A DNA stretch of 12,033 nt from TMP-24 sp031376305 (GTDB lineage: Bacteria; Pseudomonadota; Alphaproteobacteria; Rhodobacterales; Rhodobacteraceae), in the NCBI GenBank assembly GCA_031376305.1, contig JANMDM010000257.1, positions 1 to 12,033 on the forward strand, in the 5' to 3' direction. Each line of letters starts with the position of its first letter. Position 1 is the stretch's first letter. Both the position numbers and the translations under genes were made by a program. The notes under the pieces were generated by a model, which worked only from the letters and a program-made list of their open reading frames with translations, ran no database searches and had not been told where the DNA came from. Of this stretch, positions 5,427 through 12,033 are shown piece after piece.

Positions 5427-5837
5427 ATGACCAAATATTCCGGCGGATGCGCCTGTGGCGCCGTGCGCTATGAAACCGATGCCGACCCGATCATGGCCGG
5501 ACATTGCCAATGCCGCAAATGCCAGACCCTGTCGGGTGCCGGTCATATGACCTTTGCCGCCTTTCCGGCGGCCGCGGTCAAGGTCACCGGCCAGCTGGTG
5601 CCCTGGAGCTACACCGCCGACAGCGGCAACACCTCAACCCGCAACCGCTGCGCCGTCTGCGGCACGCAGGTGACCGGCGGCAATTCCGGCATGAAAGAGT
5701 TGATGGGGCTTAATCTGACCACGATGGACGACGCATCGGCAATCACCCCCGGCATGGTTTTCTTTCACGCCAATGCCCGGCCCTGGGACCTGCTTGACCC
5801 GGCGCTGCCAACCTTTCCCGGCATGCCGCCGATGTAA
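5427..5837 (+). CDS. GFA (glutathione-dependent formaldehyde-activating enzyme/CENP-V) family zinc protein
   Basis: A 136-residue cytoplasmic protein with the full GFA cysteine set: CxC (C8, C10), CxCxxC (C27, C29, C32) and CxxC (C75, C78). In Paracoccus Gfa the outer pairs hold a structural zinc and the middle trio a second zinc at the active site. Many family members have no proven link to formaldehyde, and the name should be read as a fold assignment. The start at 5427 has AAGGAG (5414-5419) 7 nt upstream. The gene follows the ArsR-SRPBCC fusion by 136 nt on the same strand, and arsR, SRPBCC and GFA genes often cluster, so co-transcription from the promoter at 4497 is likely (inference). 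The C-terminus ends in a Pro-rich FPGMPPM tail. Confidence 0.9.
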   Translation: MTKYSGGCACGAVRYETDADPIMAGHCQCRKCQTLSGAGHMTFAAFPAAAVKVTGQLVPWSYTADSGNTSTRNRCAVCGTQVTGGNSGMKELMGLNLTTMDDASAITPGMVFFHANARPWDLLDPALPTFPGMPPM

Positions 5838-5892
5838 CCGGCGGCGCGGCGGCGCCACCGGCACCGGCCGGAATTCCATCATCCCACCCCCG

Positions 5893-6864
5893 TCATCCGG
5901 CCCGGAACGCTTTGGTCACCTCAGCCATGATCGACAGCGCAATCTCTGCCGGACTTGCAGCGCCGATATTCAGCCCCACCGGCGCATGGATGCGGGCCAG
6001 AGCGTCCGCACCGAAGCCTTCCGCCGTCAGCCGCTCAAGCCGCTTGGCGTGGGTGCGGGTCGATCCAAGGCAGCCAAGGTAATAGACTTCCGACCCAAGA
6101 GCCGCCCGGATCGCTGCTTCGTCAAGCTTCGGATCATGGGTCAAGGTCACCACTGCGGTGCGGGCGTCCAGTCCCAGCCCCGCAAGTGCCGCGTCGGGCC
6201 AGTCGTCAACAATCGCCTCGCCAGGAAAGCGTGCCGCCGACCCGAACGCATCGCGCGGATCCACCAGGATCACCGCATGCCCACAGGCCCGCGCCATCGG
6301 CAATAACGCCTGGGCGATGTGAACCGCCCCGACAACCACCAGACGCGGTCCGGGATTGTGGATGGCAATGAACAAAGCCCCCTCGACCCCGGACCGATCC
6401 GCCCTGAACCGCGCCGCATGCGCCCCGCCGCGCGGCGCAAGATGGCGCTCCCCCGTCTCAAGATTAACCACATAGGCCACGGCTTGGCGCGCCGCCCGTG
6501 CCACCACCAGGTCGGCCAGGACCGCTTCCGTCAGCACCGCACCCACAGGCTCAACCAGCACCCGAATTGTGCCGCCACAAGCCAGTCCTGCGGCAAAGGC
6601 GTCCTCATCACTCACCCCAAAGGTCAGGACGCGCTCTCTGCCTGCGGCCAAAGCGTCGCGTGCGGCTTCAACAACTGCCCCTTCGACGCACCCCCCCGAG
6701 ACGGAGCCCATCATCTCGCCCGCCCGCGATACCACCAGTTGGCTCCCGACCCGCCGCGGTGCCGACCCCCAAGTCTCCATGACCGTGGCCAGAACCGCAC
6801 CAAGCCCGGAGCGATGCCAGTCCAGGGCGATTTCCGCGATCTTGTCGATATCAGCTGTTTTCAT
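5893..6864 (-). CDS. XdhC/CoxI family protein (molybdenum-cofactor insertion/maturation type)
   Basis: A 323-residue cytoplasmic protein. The N-terminal XdhC_CoxI domain shows ETWGSAPRRVGSQLVV (30-45), GSVSGGCVEGAVVEAA (53-68) and GLACGGTIRVLVEP (93-106). The C-terminal Rossmann-like domain shows LVVVGAVHIAQAL (175-187), VDPRDAF (201-207), LTHDPKLDEAA (241-251), YYLGCLGSTRTHAKR (261-275) and the final GAASPAEIALSI (301-312). XdhC proteins bind molybdenum cofactor and help sulfurate and insert it into xanthine dehydrogenase-type enzymes. No molybdo-hydroxylase, cofactor or nucleotidyltransferase gene is visible in the window, so its client is unknown. The start at 6864 has AGAGG on the minus strand 7 nt upstream. 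It is convergent with the GFA gene; the 55-nt gap between them is GC-rich with hairpin potential but no T tract. Confidence 0.9.
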   Translation of the reverse strand: MKTADIDKIAEIALDWHRSGLGAVLATVMETWGSAPRRVGSQLVVSRAGEMMGSVSGGCVEGAVVEAARDALAAGRERVLTFGVSDEDAFAAGLACGGTIRVLVEPVGAVLTEAVLADLVVARAARQAVAYVVNLETGERHLAPRGGAHAARFRADRSGVEGALFIAIHNPGPRLVVVGAVHIAQALLPMARACGHAVILVDPRDAFGSAARFPGEAIVDDWPDAALAGLGLDARTAVVTLTHDPKLDEAAIRAALGSEVYYLGCLGSTRTHAKRLERLTAEGFGADALARIHAPVGLNIGAASPAEIALSIMAEVTKAFRAG

Positions 6865-7091
6865 TTTGCAACCTCTCGGTCGCCACTATGACAGGGGTGC
6901 CGGCGGAACATCCAGCGGGATCACCGGGCAGAACCCGCAAAATCAATAAACCGCCCGTAACCCGCAGACATGATCGGCAGTGCAGGGCGAAATCCGGCTT
7001 GTAACGGCCTTCCGAATGGTCAGCTTGCGTTCAGACGGCATGCCTTGCCTGTGCAAAAGCCGCGAGGCTTTACGTCAACGCGGCGCGCCCC
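6865..7091. other. Intergenic region upstream of the XdhC gene
   Basis: 227 nt with no supported gene. The XdhC SD lies at its left end and a possible terminator for the DUF1203 gene at its right end (7056-7071). Short frames crossing it lack SD signals and family character. I see no convincing promoter hexamers for the XdhC gene. Confidence 0.4.
7056..7071 (-). terminator. Small hairpin, possible terminator of the DUF1203 gene
   Basis: Read on the minus strand, AAAGCC-TCGC-GGCTTT followed by TGC forms a 6-bp stem with a four-base loop about 20 nt after the DUF1203 stop. The position suits a terminator, but the stem is short and the T tract is only four bases, three of them in the stem. Confidence 0.4.
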
Positions 7092-7565
7092 CTACTCTGC
7101 GGCACCCCTGCGGATACGCAATTGAAAGCAGTTGTTGCGCGCCGATCGCACGTCGACAAAAGCGACTTCGGGGTTTGCCAGCAGCGCCTCGGCATAGGTT
7201 TCGACCTCGCTTTGTGGCACCACCCGGCCGGTGCCATAGAAAATGCGTTGATCGGCTCTGTAGCCTTTAAGCAGATAATCCGGGCTGCCTTGCAAAATTG
7301 CCGGCCGCTCGCAGCCATCATGGGCGCTACACCCCGCCCCGCACAGAAAGATCGGACCGGTTTCCGCATAGGGCTGCAAGGCCGCAAATGGCCGGTGGGC
7401 GAGGATCAGCATTTCGGCCCCGTCTGGCACGAAATCCAGACAATGACGGCATGGATTGCCTGTTCCCTCGGCCTTGACCCGCTCTGCCGCAAGGCCGTAG
7501 TCATCCGGGCCACCGGCGCGAACCGCCCGCACCCAGTCACTGTCCAAAGCCTCATATCGCACCAT
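7092..7565 (-). CDS. DUF1203 family protein, function unknown
   Basis: A 157-residue protein without signal peptide or membrane segment. It resembles DUF1203 proteins in the segments GNPCRHCLDFVPDGAEMLIL (36-55), HRPF (57-60), PYAETGPIFLC (65-75) and the C-terminal half with LLKGY, GTGRVV and FVDVRSARNNCFQLR. It is unusually Cys-rich for its size: C39, C42, C75, C79, C85 and C146. The CxxC and the C75/C79/C85 group could bind metal, but family-wide conservation cannot be judged here. The start at 7565 has GGAGG on the minus strand 8 nt upstream. It lies downstream of the OmpA gene with a 205-nt gap that holds a terminator-like hairpin, so it is probably transcribed alone. Confidence 0.8.
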   Translation of the reverse strand: MVRYEALDSDWVRAVRAGGPDDYGLAAERVKAEGTGNPCRHCLDFVPDGAEMLILAHRPFAALQPYAETGPIFLCGAGCSAHDGCERPAILQGSPDYLLKGYRADQRIFYGTGRVVPQSEVETYAEALLANPEVAFVDVRSARNNCFQLRIRRGAAE

Positions 7566-7640
7566 AGCATCGCCCTCCGCCCCGGTCTTCGGCCCGCAAT
7601 GCCATCGTCACAGATGCCGCGTCGACCCGAAGCCTGCGCA

Positions 7641-7664
7641 AAAGGCCGACGCCTGTCGCCCTTT
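7641..7664 (-). terminator. Intrinsic terminator candidate for the OmpA-family gene
   Basis: Arms 7641-7650 and 7655-7664 pair at nine of ten positions (mismatch 7646/7659) around a four-base loop. Read on the minus strand the hairpin ends CCTTTT, a short T tract. It is about 107 nt past the OmpA-family stop, and the repeat element at 7685-7726 lies between the two. Confidence 0.45.
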
Positions 7665-7684
7665 GCCACTTTGGTCGTCTCAAT

Positions 7685-7726
7685 CCGGATTTTTCTTTGT
7701 CCAAATACTCCCGCCGGAGGCATCCG
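7685..7726. repeat. Putative dispersed Rhodobacteraceae intergenic element
   Basis: The minus strand reads GCCTCCGGCGGGAGTATTTG then GACAAAGAAAAATCCGG. It contains a small inverted repeat CTCC-CGCC-GGAG (7709-7720), and its ends carry imperfect inverted TCCGGAT/ATCCGA. I recognise this string from memory as recurring in intergenic regions of many Rhodobacteraceae genomes. In this window it occurs once, so repetition is not shown directly. Confidence 0.45.
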
Positions 7727-7770
7727 ACACCCGCCGATGTTGCCGGCAGGTGCCGTGAAGATATGGCGGG

Positions 7771-9756
7771 TTACTGCAACAGATCGGTGATCCGTCTGAC
7801 ACTGGCGCGGCGGTTGGCGCGTTCATCAGCCGCCGTATTGATCTTAAGGAACTCCTCGCCGTAGCCCTGCACCACCAGATTTTCCGGCGGCACCTGGAAA
7901 TACTCCGTCAGCGCAAGCGCCACCGATTCTGCGCGCCGGTCAGACAATGCCAGATTATAGGCGGCACTGCCCACGGCATCGGTATGGCCCTCGATCAGGA
8001 AAACCTCACGCGGGTTCTCTTTGACATAGGACTGGATCAACCCGCCCAAACCCGCCAGCGCCCTGGCCTGATCCGGCCGGATCGCAGCTGAGCCACTTGC
8101 AAAGGTGATGGCATCAAGATCGATCACCGGAACCAGCGCCCGTACTTCGGCAATGTTACGAATTTGCGCAAGGCTGAAGCTGCGGTCGATGGCCGCCTGC
8201 TGTGCCAAAGCCAGCCTTAGTTCGGCTTCGCTTGCATCTGCGCTCAGCACGGGTTGACGGACCGGCTTCGGCAAACGCCGGACATCGACCGGCGCATAAG
8301 CCACGGTATCATCAATCAACAAGGTTTCCCGCCCGTCGCGCGCCACATGCACCCGACGCAGCACCCGCATTTCAACATCGCGGATCGTCACGATCTTGGT
8401 GCCATCCTCGCGCGTCACCGTCGTCCGGGTCGATCCGTCATTGAAGGTTTCGGTACGAATTCTCGACCCCGGCTGGCGCAGCAGCGCATCATCGTCCTTG
8501 ATAATCTGGTAGTTGCCATCGCGGCTGACGACGACGCGGTCGCCGGAATTCATTTCGACTTTGCGGTTGTTGGAAATGATCGCCCCCACCACCAGGGCCC
8601 CGGCGCCCAGAAGCAAAAGCTTCTCAATATCCGTCAGCCCTTTCCGGCGCTCCACCACCACCGGAGGCGCGGCGGCCGCCGACGCGGCAGGAACCGCCGG
8701 AATCGCCGCCTGATTAACCTTATTGGCAAAATCTTCCGACGACGACCGGGCAGAGGCGGCGGTAACAGTTTCTTCCGTAACCTGCGCCACGGCTGCGGCC
8801 GGCGCCGGTGCGGTCGCGGGCGCCGGCGTGCCGTCCGCTGCTGCCGGAGCGATCACTGCGGCAGCGGCTGCAATCGGCACTTCGCCCGACGCTGCATCCG
8901 GCTGCACCGGCAAGGGCGGCACCGCTGCCGCCTCGGGGGATAGAACTGTCCCATCAGCGGCCAATGCTATGGCCGGGTCATCGGCCGACGGCGCCACCGG
9001 CGCAACTTCGACCGCCGCCGCAGCGGCATCTGCTGCGGGTGCCTCTGCGGCTGGCACTTCTTCGGCAATCGGTTCGGCTGCCGGGACGGCCTCTGTTGGT
9101 GTCGGCGCGGATGCAGCGTTTTGGTCGGCGAGGGCTTTTTCCAGCTCCTCGGCCGTCGGCACAACTCCAGCTGTACCCTCTTCTGCAGGAGCAGCCCCTT
9201 CGGTTTGCGCAGGAGCTGCTTCCAGAGGCACCACCGCCGGTGCGACATCCGTGTCCGTCACCGGGGCCGCTTCGGGCGCGACTTCCGGCGCAGGTTGCGG
9301 TTCAGCAACCGGTTCCACAGCAACCTGCGGCTCAACCACAGTATCTTCGGCCGACGGCTCCACGGCGTCAGGCGTCACAGCGGGCTGCGACTCAACAGCC
9401 GGTTCCTCGGCAACCGGCTCTTGCGCCACCGGCTCCTCTGCGGGCTGCGCTTCAGCTGCAGGGGCATCCGCTGGTACGCTTTCGGCGGCCGGAGCCGCCT
9501 CTACCGCGGCGGGGGCTTCGGCGGCGGGGGCTTCGGCGGCCGGAGCCGCCTCTCCCGCGGCGGGGGCTTCGGCGGCGGGGACGGCCGGTTTTGGTGCCGG
9601 TATCGGCTCGATCCCTTCAGCGCAAGGCAAGGCCGCCCCACCCGGGCAGATCATCAGCACCGGGGTGTCTTCAGCAAACGCCGTTAACGGCACTGAGGGA
9701 AGGATCAACGATAAACTGGCCACAAGGGCGGTCGAAGATTTGAACGTACGACGCAT
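7771..9756 (-). CDS. Secreted OmpA-family peptidoglycan-binding protein with long Ala/Pro/Glu-rich linker
   Basis: 661 residues. An N-terminal signal peptide (1-28, ending LTAFA before ED) sends it to the envelope. Residues about 50-345 are a low-complexity acidic linker of Ala, Pro, Glu and Val with PAAEAPAAE-like units. Residues 380-395 (LLLLGAGALVVGAIIS) are hydrophobic and may cross or sit in a membrane. Residues 396-540 are less repetitive, with apparent beta-rich segments (GDRVVVSRDGNYQIIKDDD). The C-terminal OmpA domain (about 545-657) carries EGHTD (589-593), NLALSDRRA and NRRASVRRI. D593 and R608 correspond in spacing to the two residues that hold diaminopimelate in OmpA-type domains. 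It probably ties an envelope structure to peptidoglycan. The start has GGAGG 7 nt upstream. The exact partner is unknown. Confidence 0.9.
   Translation of the reverse strand: MRRTFKSSTALVASLSLILPSVPLTAFAEDTPVLMICPGGAALPCAEGIEPIPAPKPAVPAAEAPAAGEAAPAAEAPAAEAPAAVEAAPAAESVPADAPAAEAQPAEEPVAQEPVAEEPAVESQPAVTPDAVEPSAEDTVVEPQVAVEPVAEPQPAPEVAPEAAPVTDTDVAPAVVPLEAAPAQTEGAAPAEEGTAGVVPTAEELEKALADQNAASAPTPTEAVPAAEPIAEEVPAAEAPAADAAAAAVEVAPVAPSADDPAIALAADGTVLSPEAAAVPPLPVQPDAASGEVPIAAAAAVIAPAAADGTPAPATAPAPAAAVAQVTEETVTAASARSSSEDFANKVNQAAIPAVPAASAAAAPPVVVERRKGLTDIEKLLLLGAGALVVGAIISNNRKVEMNSGDRVVVSRDGNYQIIKDDDALLRQPGSRIRTETFNDGSTRTTVTREDGTKIVTIRDVEMRVLRRVHVARDGRETLLIDDTVAYAPVDVRRLPKPVRQPVLSADASEAELRLALAQQAAIDRSFSLAQIRNIAEVRALVPVIDLDAITFASGSAAIRPDQARALAGLGGLIQSYVKENPREVFLIEGHTDAVGSAAYNLALSDRRAESVALALTEYFQVPPENLVVQGYGEEFLKINTAADERANRRASVRRITDLLQ
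9481..9582. repeat. Two tandem 51-bp copies inside the OmpA-family linker
   Basis: 9481-9531 and 9532-9582 are head-to-tail copies that differ at only two positions (9503/9554 A to C and 9530/9581 G to A). The 17-codon unit keeps the frame and encodes EAPAAVEAAPAAE-like text. Near-identity of adjacent copies points to a recent duplication by slippage or unequal exchange. Confidence 0.85.
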
Positions 9757-9941
9757 GGGTCGGCCTCCAACTGATTAAGATGGGCATGAAAAATTCTCGC
9801 CACTCACCTGCTTTATGGGAACCGGGCGCCGGTTAAACAATAACATAGATTTGCTAACCCCTAGCCGTTGCCGCCCCTCGGCAAAGCATCGCCACCTGAT
9901 CAGCGCTGTTGCCGCCGCCATAACGGGCCGGCGCTATGACA
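9757..9941. other. Intergenic region between the MBL-hydrolase and OmpA-family genes
   Basis: 185 nt, containing the leader and promoter region of the OmpA gene on the minus strand. It is less GC-rich near 9831-9860 (TTAAACAATAACATAGATTT), the likely promoter area, but I cannot choose hexamers with confidence. A 6-bp hairpin (AACCGG 9820-9825, CCGGTT 9829-9834, 3-nt loop) would lie in the OmpA leader. I see no gene and no good terminator for the MBL gene. Confidence 0.4.
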
Positions 9942-10850
9942 TCAGCCTGCGCGATAACCGAAGTGCGCGCATGCGCGCACGATGTTCTGGCGGTGAATAT
10001 CTTCATAGCCGTCAAACCAGACCAGCGTTCCTTGCTGCAAATCGGCGGCGATAACCTCGGCCAGCGGCGTGTGGGCCAGCCCCGGCTCGGTCTCCAGCCG
10101 CATCAGCCAACGGATATAGGATTGGGTTGCCGGGATAATCGCCGGGCCATACCCCCCCGCAGCAATGATTTCAGGCGCGCCATGGTCGGGCAGAACATAA
10201 GCGGGGCCAAGCGCAGAAAGTCGGTCAAGATCACGTAAATGTACAAGAAAATCAGCTGGTTCCCCGACATATGTAACGCAATCTTCGACCGTGTCCCCGG
10301 CCAGCAGGATGCGCTCTGCGGGCAGCCACAACACCGTCGCGTCATCACTATGGATATTGGCCTCGATCAGCTGCACTTCGCGGCTGCCAAAGCGCAAGGC
10401 GATCTGCCCGGTGAACGTCCGGCTGGGCAGGATCAGCGGGTTGATCGCGGGCAAGCCTTGCAAGGTTCCAGCCTCGATTGCGGCCGACTGGGTGCGCAAG
10501 TGAAAATCGGTTCGGGCATTGGCGATGACTTGCGCGCCGCTGAAGGCCGCTGTGCCTGCAACATGATCAAGATGCCAATGACTGTAGATGACGGTGAAGT
10601 GGCGCGCACCCCGGCCTTCCAGATGCGCGCGGATCGCGGCCCCATGGGCGGGCGAAACATGGGTGTCGTAAACCAGGGCCTGGTCGCCCTCGATAAGCGC
10701 ATAGGTCGCGATGCCAAGGGCGATGGCGCCGTCATCCATCCAGTTCGGTCCGGCCAGCAGAGCATGGCCCGGCACCCGACCATCATAATAGGCGAATATC
10801 CCCGGATGAGGTTCGTAAATGCGCAGGTGGCGGGTCAGGGGGTCGGTCAT
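9942..10850 (-). CDS. MBL-fold (metallo-beta-lactamase superfamily) metallo-hydrolase
   Basis: A 302-residue protein with a full set of zinc ligands: SHWHLDH (H91, H93, D95, H96), H167 in ANIHSDD, D186 in LAGDTVED and H223 in LPDHG. A dinuclear zinc (or Mn/Fe) hydrolase is therefore expected. It has no signal peptide and is probably cytoplasmic. The superfamily covers lactonases, glyoxalase II, sulfatases, phosphodiesterases and others, and I cannot name the substrate. The start at 10848-10850 lacks a strong SD; the nearest purine-rich stretch (GGAAAG on the minus strand) is about 15 nt away. It lies 54 nt after the stop of the alpha/beta-hydrolase-like gene on the same strand, so the two are probably co-transcribed. 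Confidence 0.9.
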   Translation of the reverse strand: MTDPLTRHLRIYEPHPGIFAYYDGRVPGHALLAGPNWMDDGAIALGIATYALIEGDQALVYDTHVSPAHGAAIRAHLEGRGARHFTVIYSHWHLDHVAGTAAFSGAQVIANARTDFHLRTQSAAIEAGTLQGLPAINPLILPSRTFTGQIALRFGSREVQLIEANIHSDDATVLWLPAERILLAGDTVEDCVTYVGEPADFLVHLRDLDRLSALGPAYVLPDHGAPEIIAAGGYGPAIIPATQSYIRWLMRLETEPGLAHTPLAEVIAADLQQGTLVWFDGYEDIHRQNIVRACAHFGYRAG

Positions 10851-10904
10851 TTCAGGTCTGGTCTTTCCGGGTGGGGTCGGCTTTTGTCGGGCCGGGCGGG
10901 CTTA

Positions 10905-12033
10905 TCAAAGCTTTGACATCGCCTGGCGGATAAAGCGGTTGTCACCGCGTTTCAGCACCCATCTGCCGACGCGGCGGGCAAGGCCGGGGCGGTTTCGGTC
11001 AAGGGCGCGTTGAAAGAGTTCCCGCTGGTAGCGCGGGAAACTATGGCGGGCGCGCAAAAGCCGGTAGAATGCGGCAGGCTCCAGCCGCCCCTCCAGTGCA
11101 GCCAGGATCACCGGGGTCAGAATGCCCATCTGGCCAAGCAAGGAGCCGAGCCGGTGGCCCAGAAGCGGCGCGCGAAGTTGCACGACATTCGGCGCTGTAA
11201 AGCGCTCCGCATGGGCGCGGTCCAGCGGTTCATAGGGGTCGAACAGAATCGAAACTCGGCCGGCACTGCGGCTGGCTTCGGCGGCGTCCCCGTATTTGCC
11301 GCCAAAGTCGCTGGCCCAGGCGGTTTTGTAGCGGGTTTCCCAAGGGACCACCGATTTATCCAGCGTCGATTGCGGGCTGATCGCCACTACCTCGCAACCC
11401 GGATGGGCCGCCGCAAAGGCACAAGCCGCGTAAGCACCCATCGAGGCACCGTAGAAAGCCACACGGTCAAACCGGGCAAAGAAGCCTTCGGCGGCCAGCC
11501 GGTCGAATTCCGCCCAGACCCAGGGGTCACGATACCAGGTCCAGCCATTGGCCATGACCCCCAGCATCGACCAGCCCTGTTTCTCGATGAAGGAAAACCC
11601 CCATGGCCGACGATCCTCGCGCTTGCCCATCGCGATATCGAGATTGTCGAAGGTGACAACCAGCGTCTTGCCGCGGGGCAGGAACAGGAACGAATGGGCG
11701 GCGTTTTCGGTGTAAAACCCATCCGGCCCGGCCATGGCCCTGGCGATCCCGGCCCAGTCCGACGCCGCCACCGAATCCTGTGCGGTCGTATCCAGAGTTA
11801 CCTGCGGAATCGGCGGGGCTTTGGGGGTCAGGATCACACGGGTGCGTTCCACCCCGTCTTCCTGACGCCGCCAAAGGATTTCGCAGGTGCCAAAGTCGCT
11901 CAGAAACGGAAAACTGCCCGAACCTTTGCGGATGTCGCTGACCATGCGGCTGTCGGCATGCAGACAGCGGCTGAGGATCGGTTGCAGATGCTTGACCTTT
12001 GCCGCATCGCCGAAGCCCTGCAGATTGGCGATC
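10905..12033 (-). CDS. Alpha/beta-hydrolase-like protein, 5' end outside the window
   Basis: From the Met at 11945 the frame gives 346 residues, but it stays open without a stop to the window edge for another 29 codons (IANLQGFGDAAKVKHLQPIL and on), so the real start may lie outside. Residues here are counted from 11945. A nucleophile elbow, YGASMGAY with Ser168, is preceded by a strand-like FDRVAFYG segment, as in alpha/beta hydrolases. Upstream are KTLVVTFDNLDIAMGK and FSFIEKQGWSMLGVMANGWT, which I recall in a group of alphaproteobacterial proteins of unassigned function. FDPYEPLD and PLLGHRLG may carry the acid and histidine. The C-terminus is basic and helical. No signal peptide is visible. 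The substrate is unknown and a structural rather than catalytic role cannot be excluded. Confidence 0.75.
   Translation of the reverse strand, partial: IANLQGFGDAAKVKHLQPILSRCLHADSRMVSDIRKGSGSFPFLSDFGTCEILWRRQEDGVERTRVILTPKAPPIPQVTLDTTAQDSVAASDWAGIARAMAGPDGFYTENAAHSFLFLPRGKTLVVTFDNLDIAMGKREDRRPWGFSFIEKQGWSMLGVMANGWTWYRDPWVWAEFDRLAAEGFFARFDRVAFYGASMGAYAACAFAAAHPGCEVVAISPQSTLDKSVVPWETRYKTAWASDFGGKYGDAAEASRSAGRVSILFDPYEPLDRAHAERFTAPNVVQLRAPLLGHRLGSLLGQMGILTPVILAALEGRLEPAAFYRLLRARHSFPRYQRELFQRALDRNRPGLARRVGRWVLKRGDNRFIRQAMSKL

Noticed and set aside
5838..5892. GC-rich inverted repeats between the GFA and XdhC genes as a terminator
   Set aside because: Several short GC stems can be drawn, but none is long and none is followed by a T tract on either strand.
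5955..6949. Plus-strand open frames opposite the XdhC gene
   Set aside because: Their translations are Pro/Arg/His-rich shadows of a clearly recognisable minus-strand protein.
7406..7723. Minus-strand frame starting MPPAGVFGQRKI
   Set aside because: It begins in the dispersed intergenic element and overlaps the DUF1203 gene in another frame. It has no SD support and is a known kind of spurious call in this family.
9481..9610. Repeated GC-rich units as a possible CRISPR or minisatellite outside a gene
   Set aside because: The repeats are in frame, contiguous without unique spacers and inside the OmpA coding sequence.
8723..9778. Long plus-strand open frame (351 residues, Ala/Ser/Gly-rich) opposite the OmpA gene
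   Set aside because: It mirrors the GC-rich repeats of the real minus-strand gene, which has a signal peptide, an SD and a recognisable OmpA domain. The plus-strand product is low-complexity with no domain.

Overview
The window looks like chromosome from a GC-rich alphaproteobacterium, most likely Rhodobacteraceae (Rhodobacter/Paracoccus relatives). This rests on the close resemblance, from memory, of the ferredoxin-NADP reductase, IF-3 and RlmJ to Rhodobacter proteins, the order nitrite/sulfite reductase - cysH - DUF934, and a short intergenic element I recognise as common in that family. No alignment was run. I see no phage, IS element, CRISPR, tRNA or rRNA.

Layout. 1-1390 (+) is the end of an assimilatory sulfur operon: the C-terminus of a sulfite reductase, cysH (APS reductase) and a DUF934 protein, with overlapping stop and start codons. 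fpr follows at 1478-2281 (+) and may supply reduced ferredoxin to the reductase. A strong two-way terminator (2308-2338) separates fpr from a convergent gene for a membrane-anchored Ala-rich coiled-coil protein (2364-2798, -). Divergent from that is infC (2998-3537, +), which appears to start at an AUA codon behind a clear promoter and Shine-Dalgarno (SD). infC has its own terminator, then comes rlmJ (3622-4407, +).

4532-5837 (+) is a small regulatory/accessory unit. It holds an ArsR-type regulator fused in frame to an SRPBCC (AHSA1) domain, then a GFA-family zinc protein. The fused gene has a palindromic operator over its start codon, is probably leaderless, and keeps an internal SD and ATG at the domain junction.

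All genes from 5893 to the end are on the minus strand: an XdhC-family protein, a DUF1203 protein, a secreted OmpA-family protein with a very long Ala/Pro/Glu-rich linker, an MBL-fold hydrolase, and an alpha/beta-hydrolase-like protein that runs off the right edge.

Most of the window is ordinary core-genome content and I see no clear novel multi-gene system. The items most worth a second look are the ArsR-SRPBCC fusion with its start-codon operator, the AUA start of infC, the repeat-expanded OmpA linker, and the dispersed intergenic element near 7685-7726.
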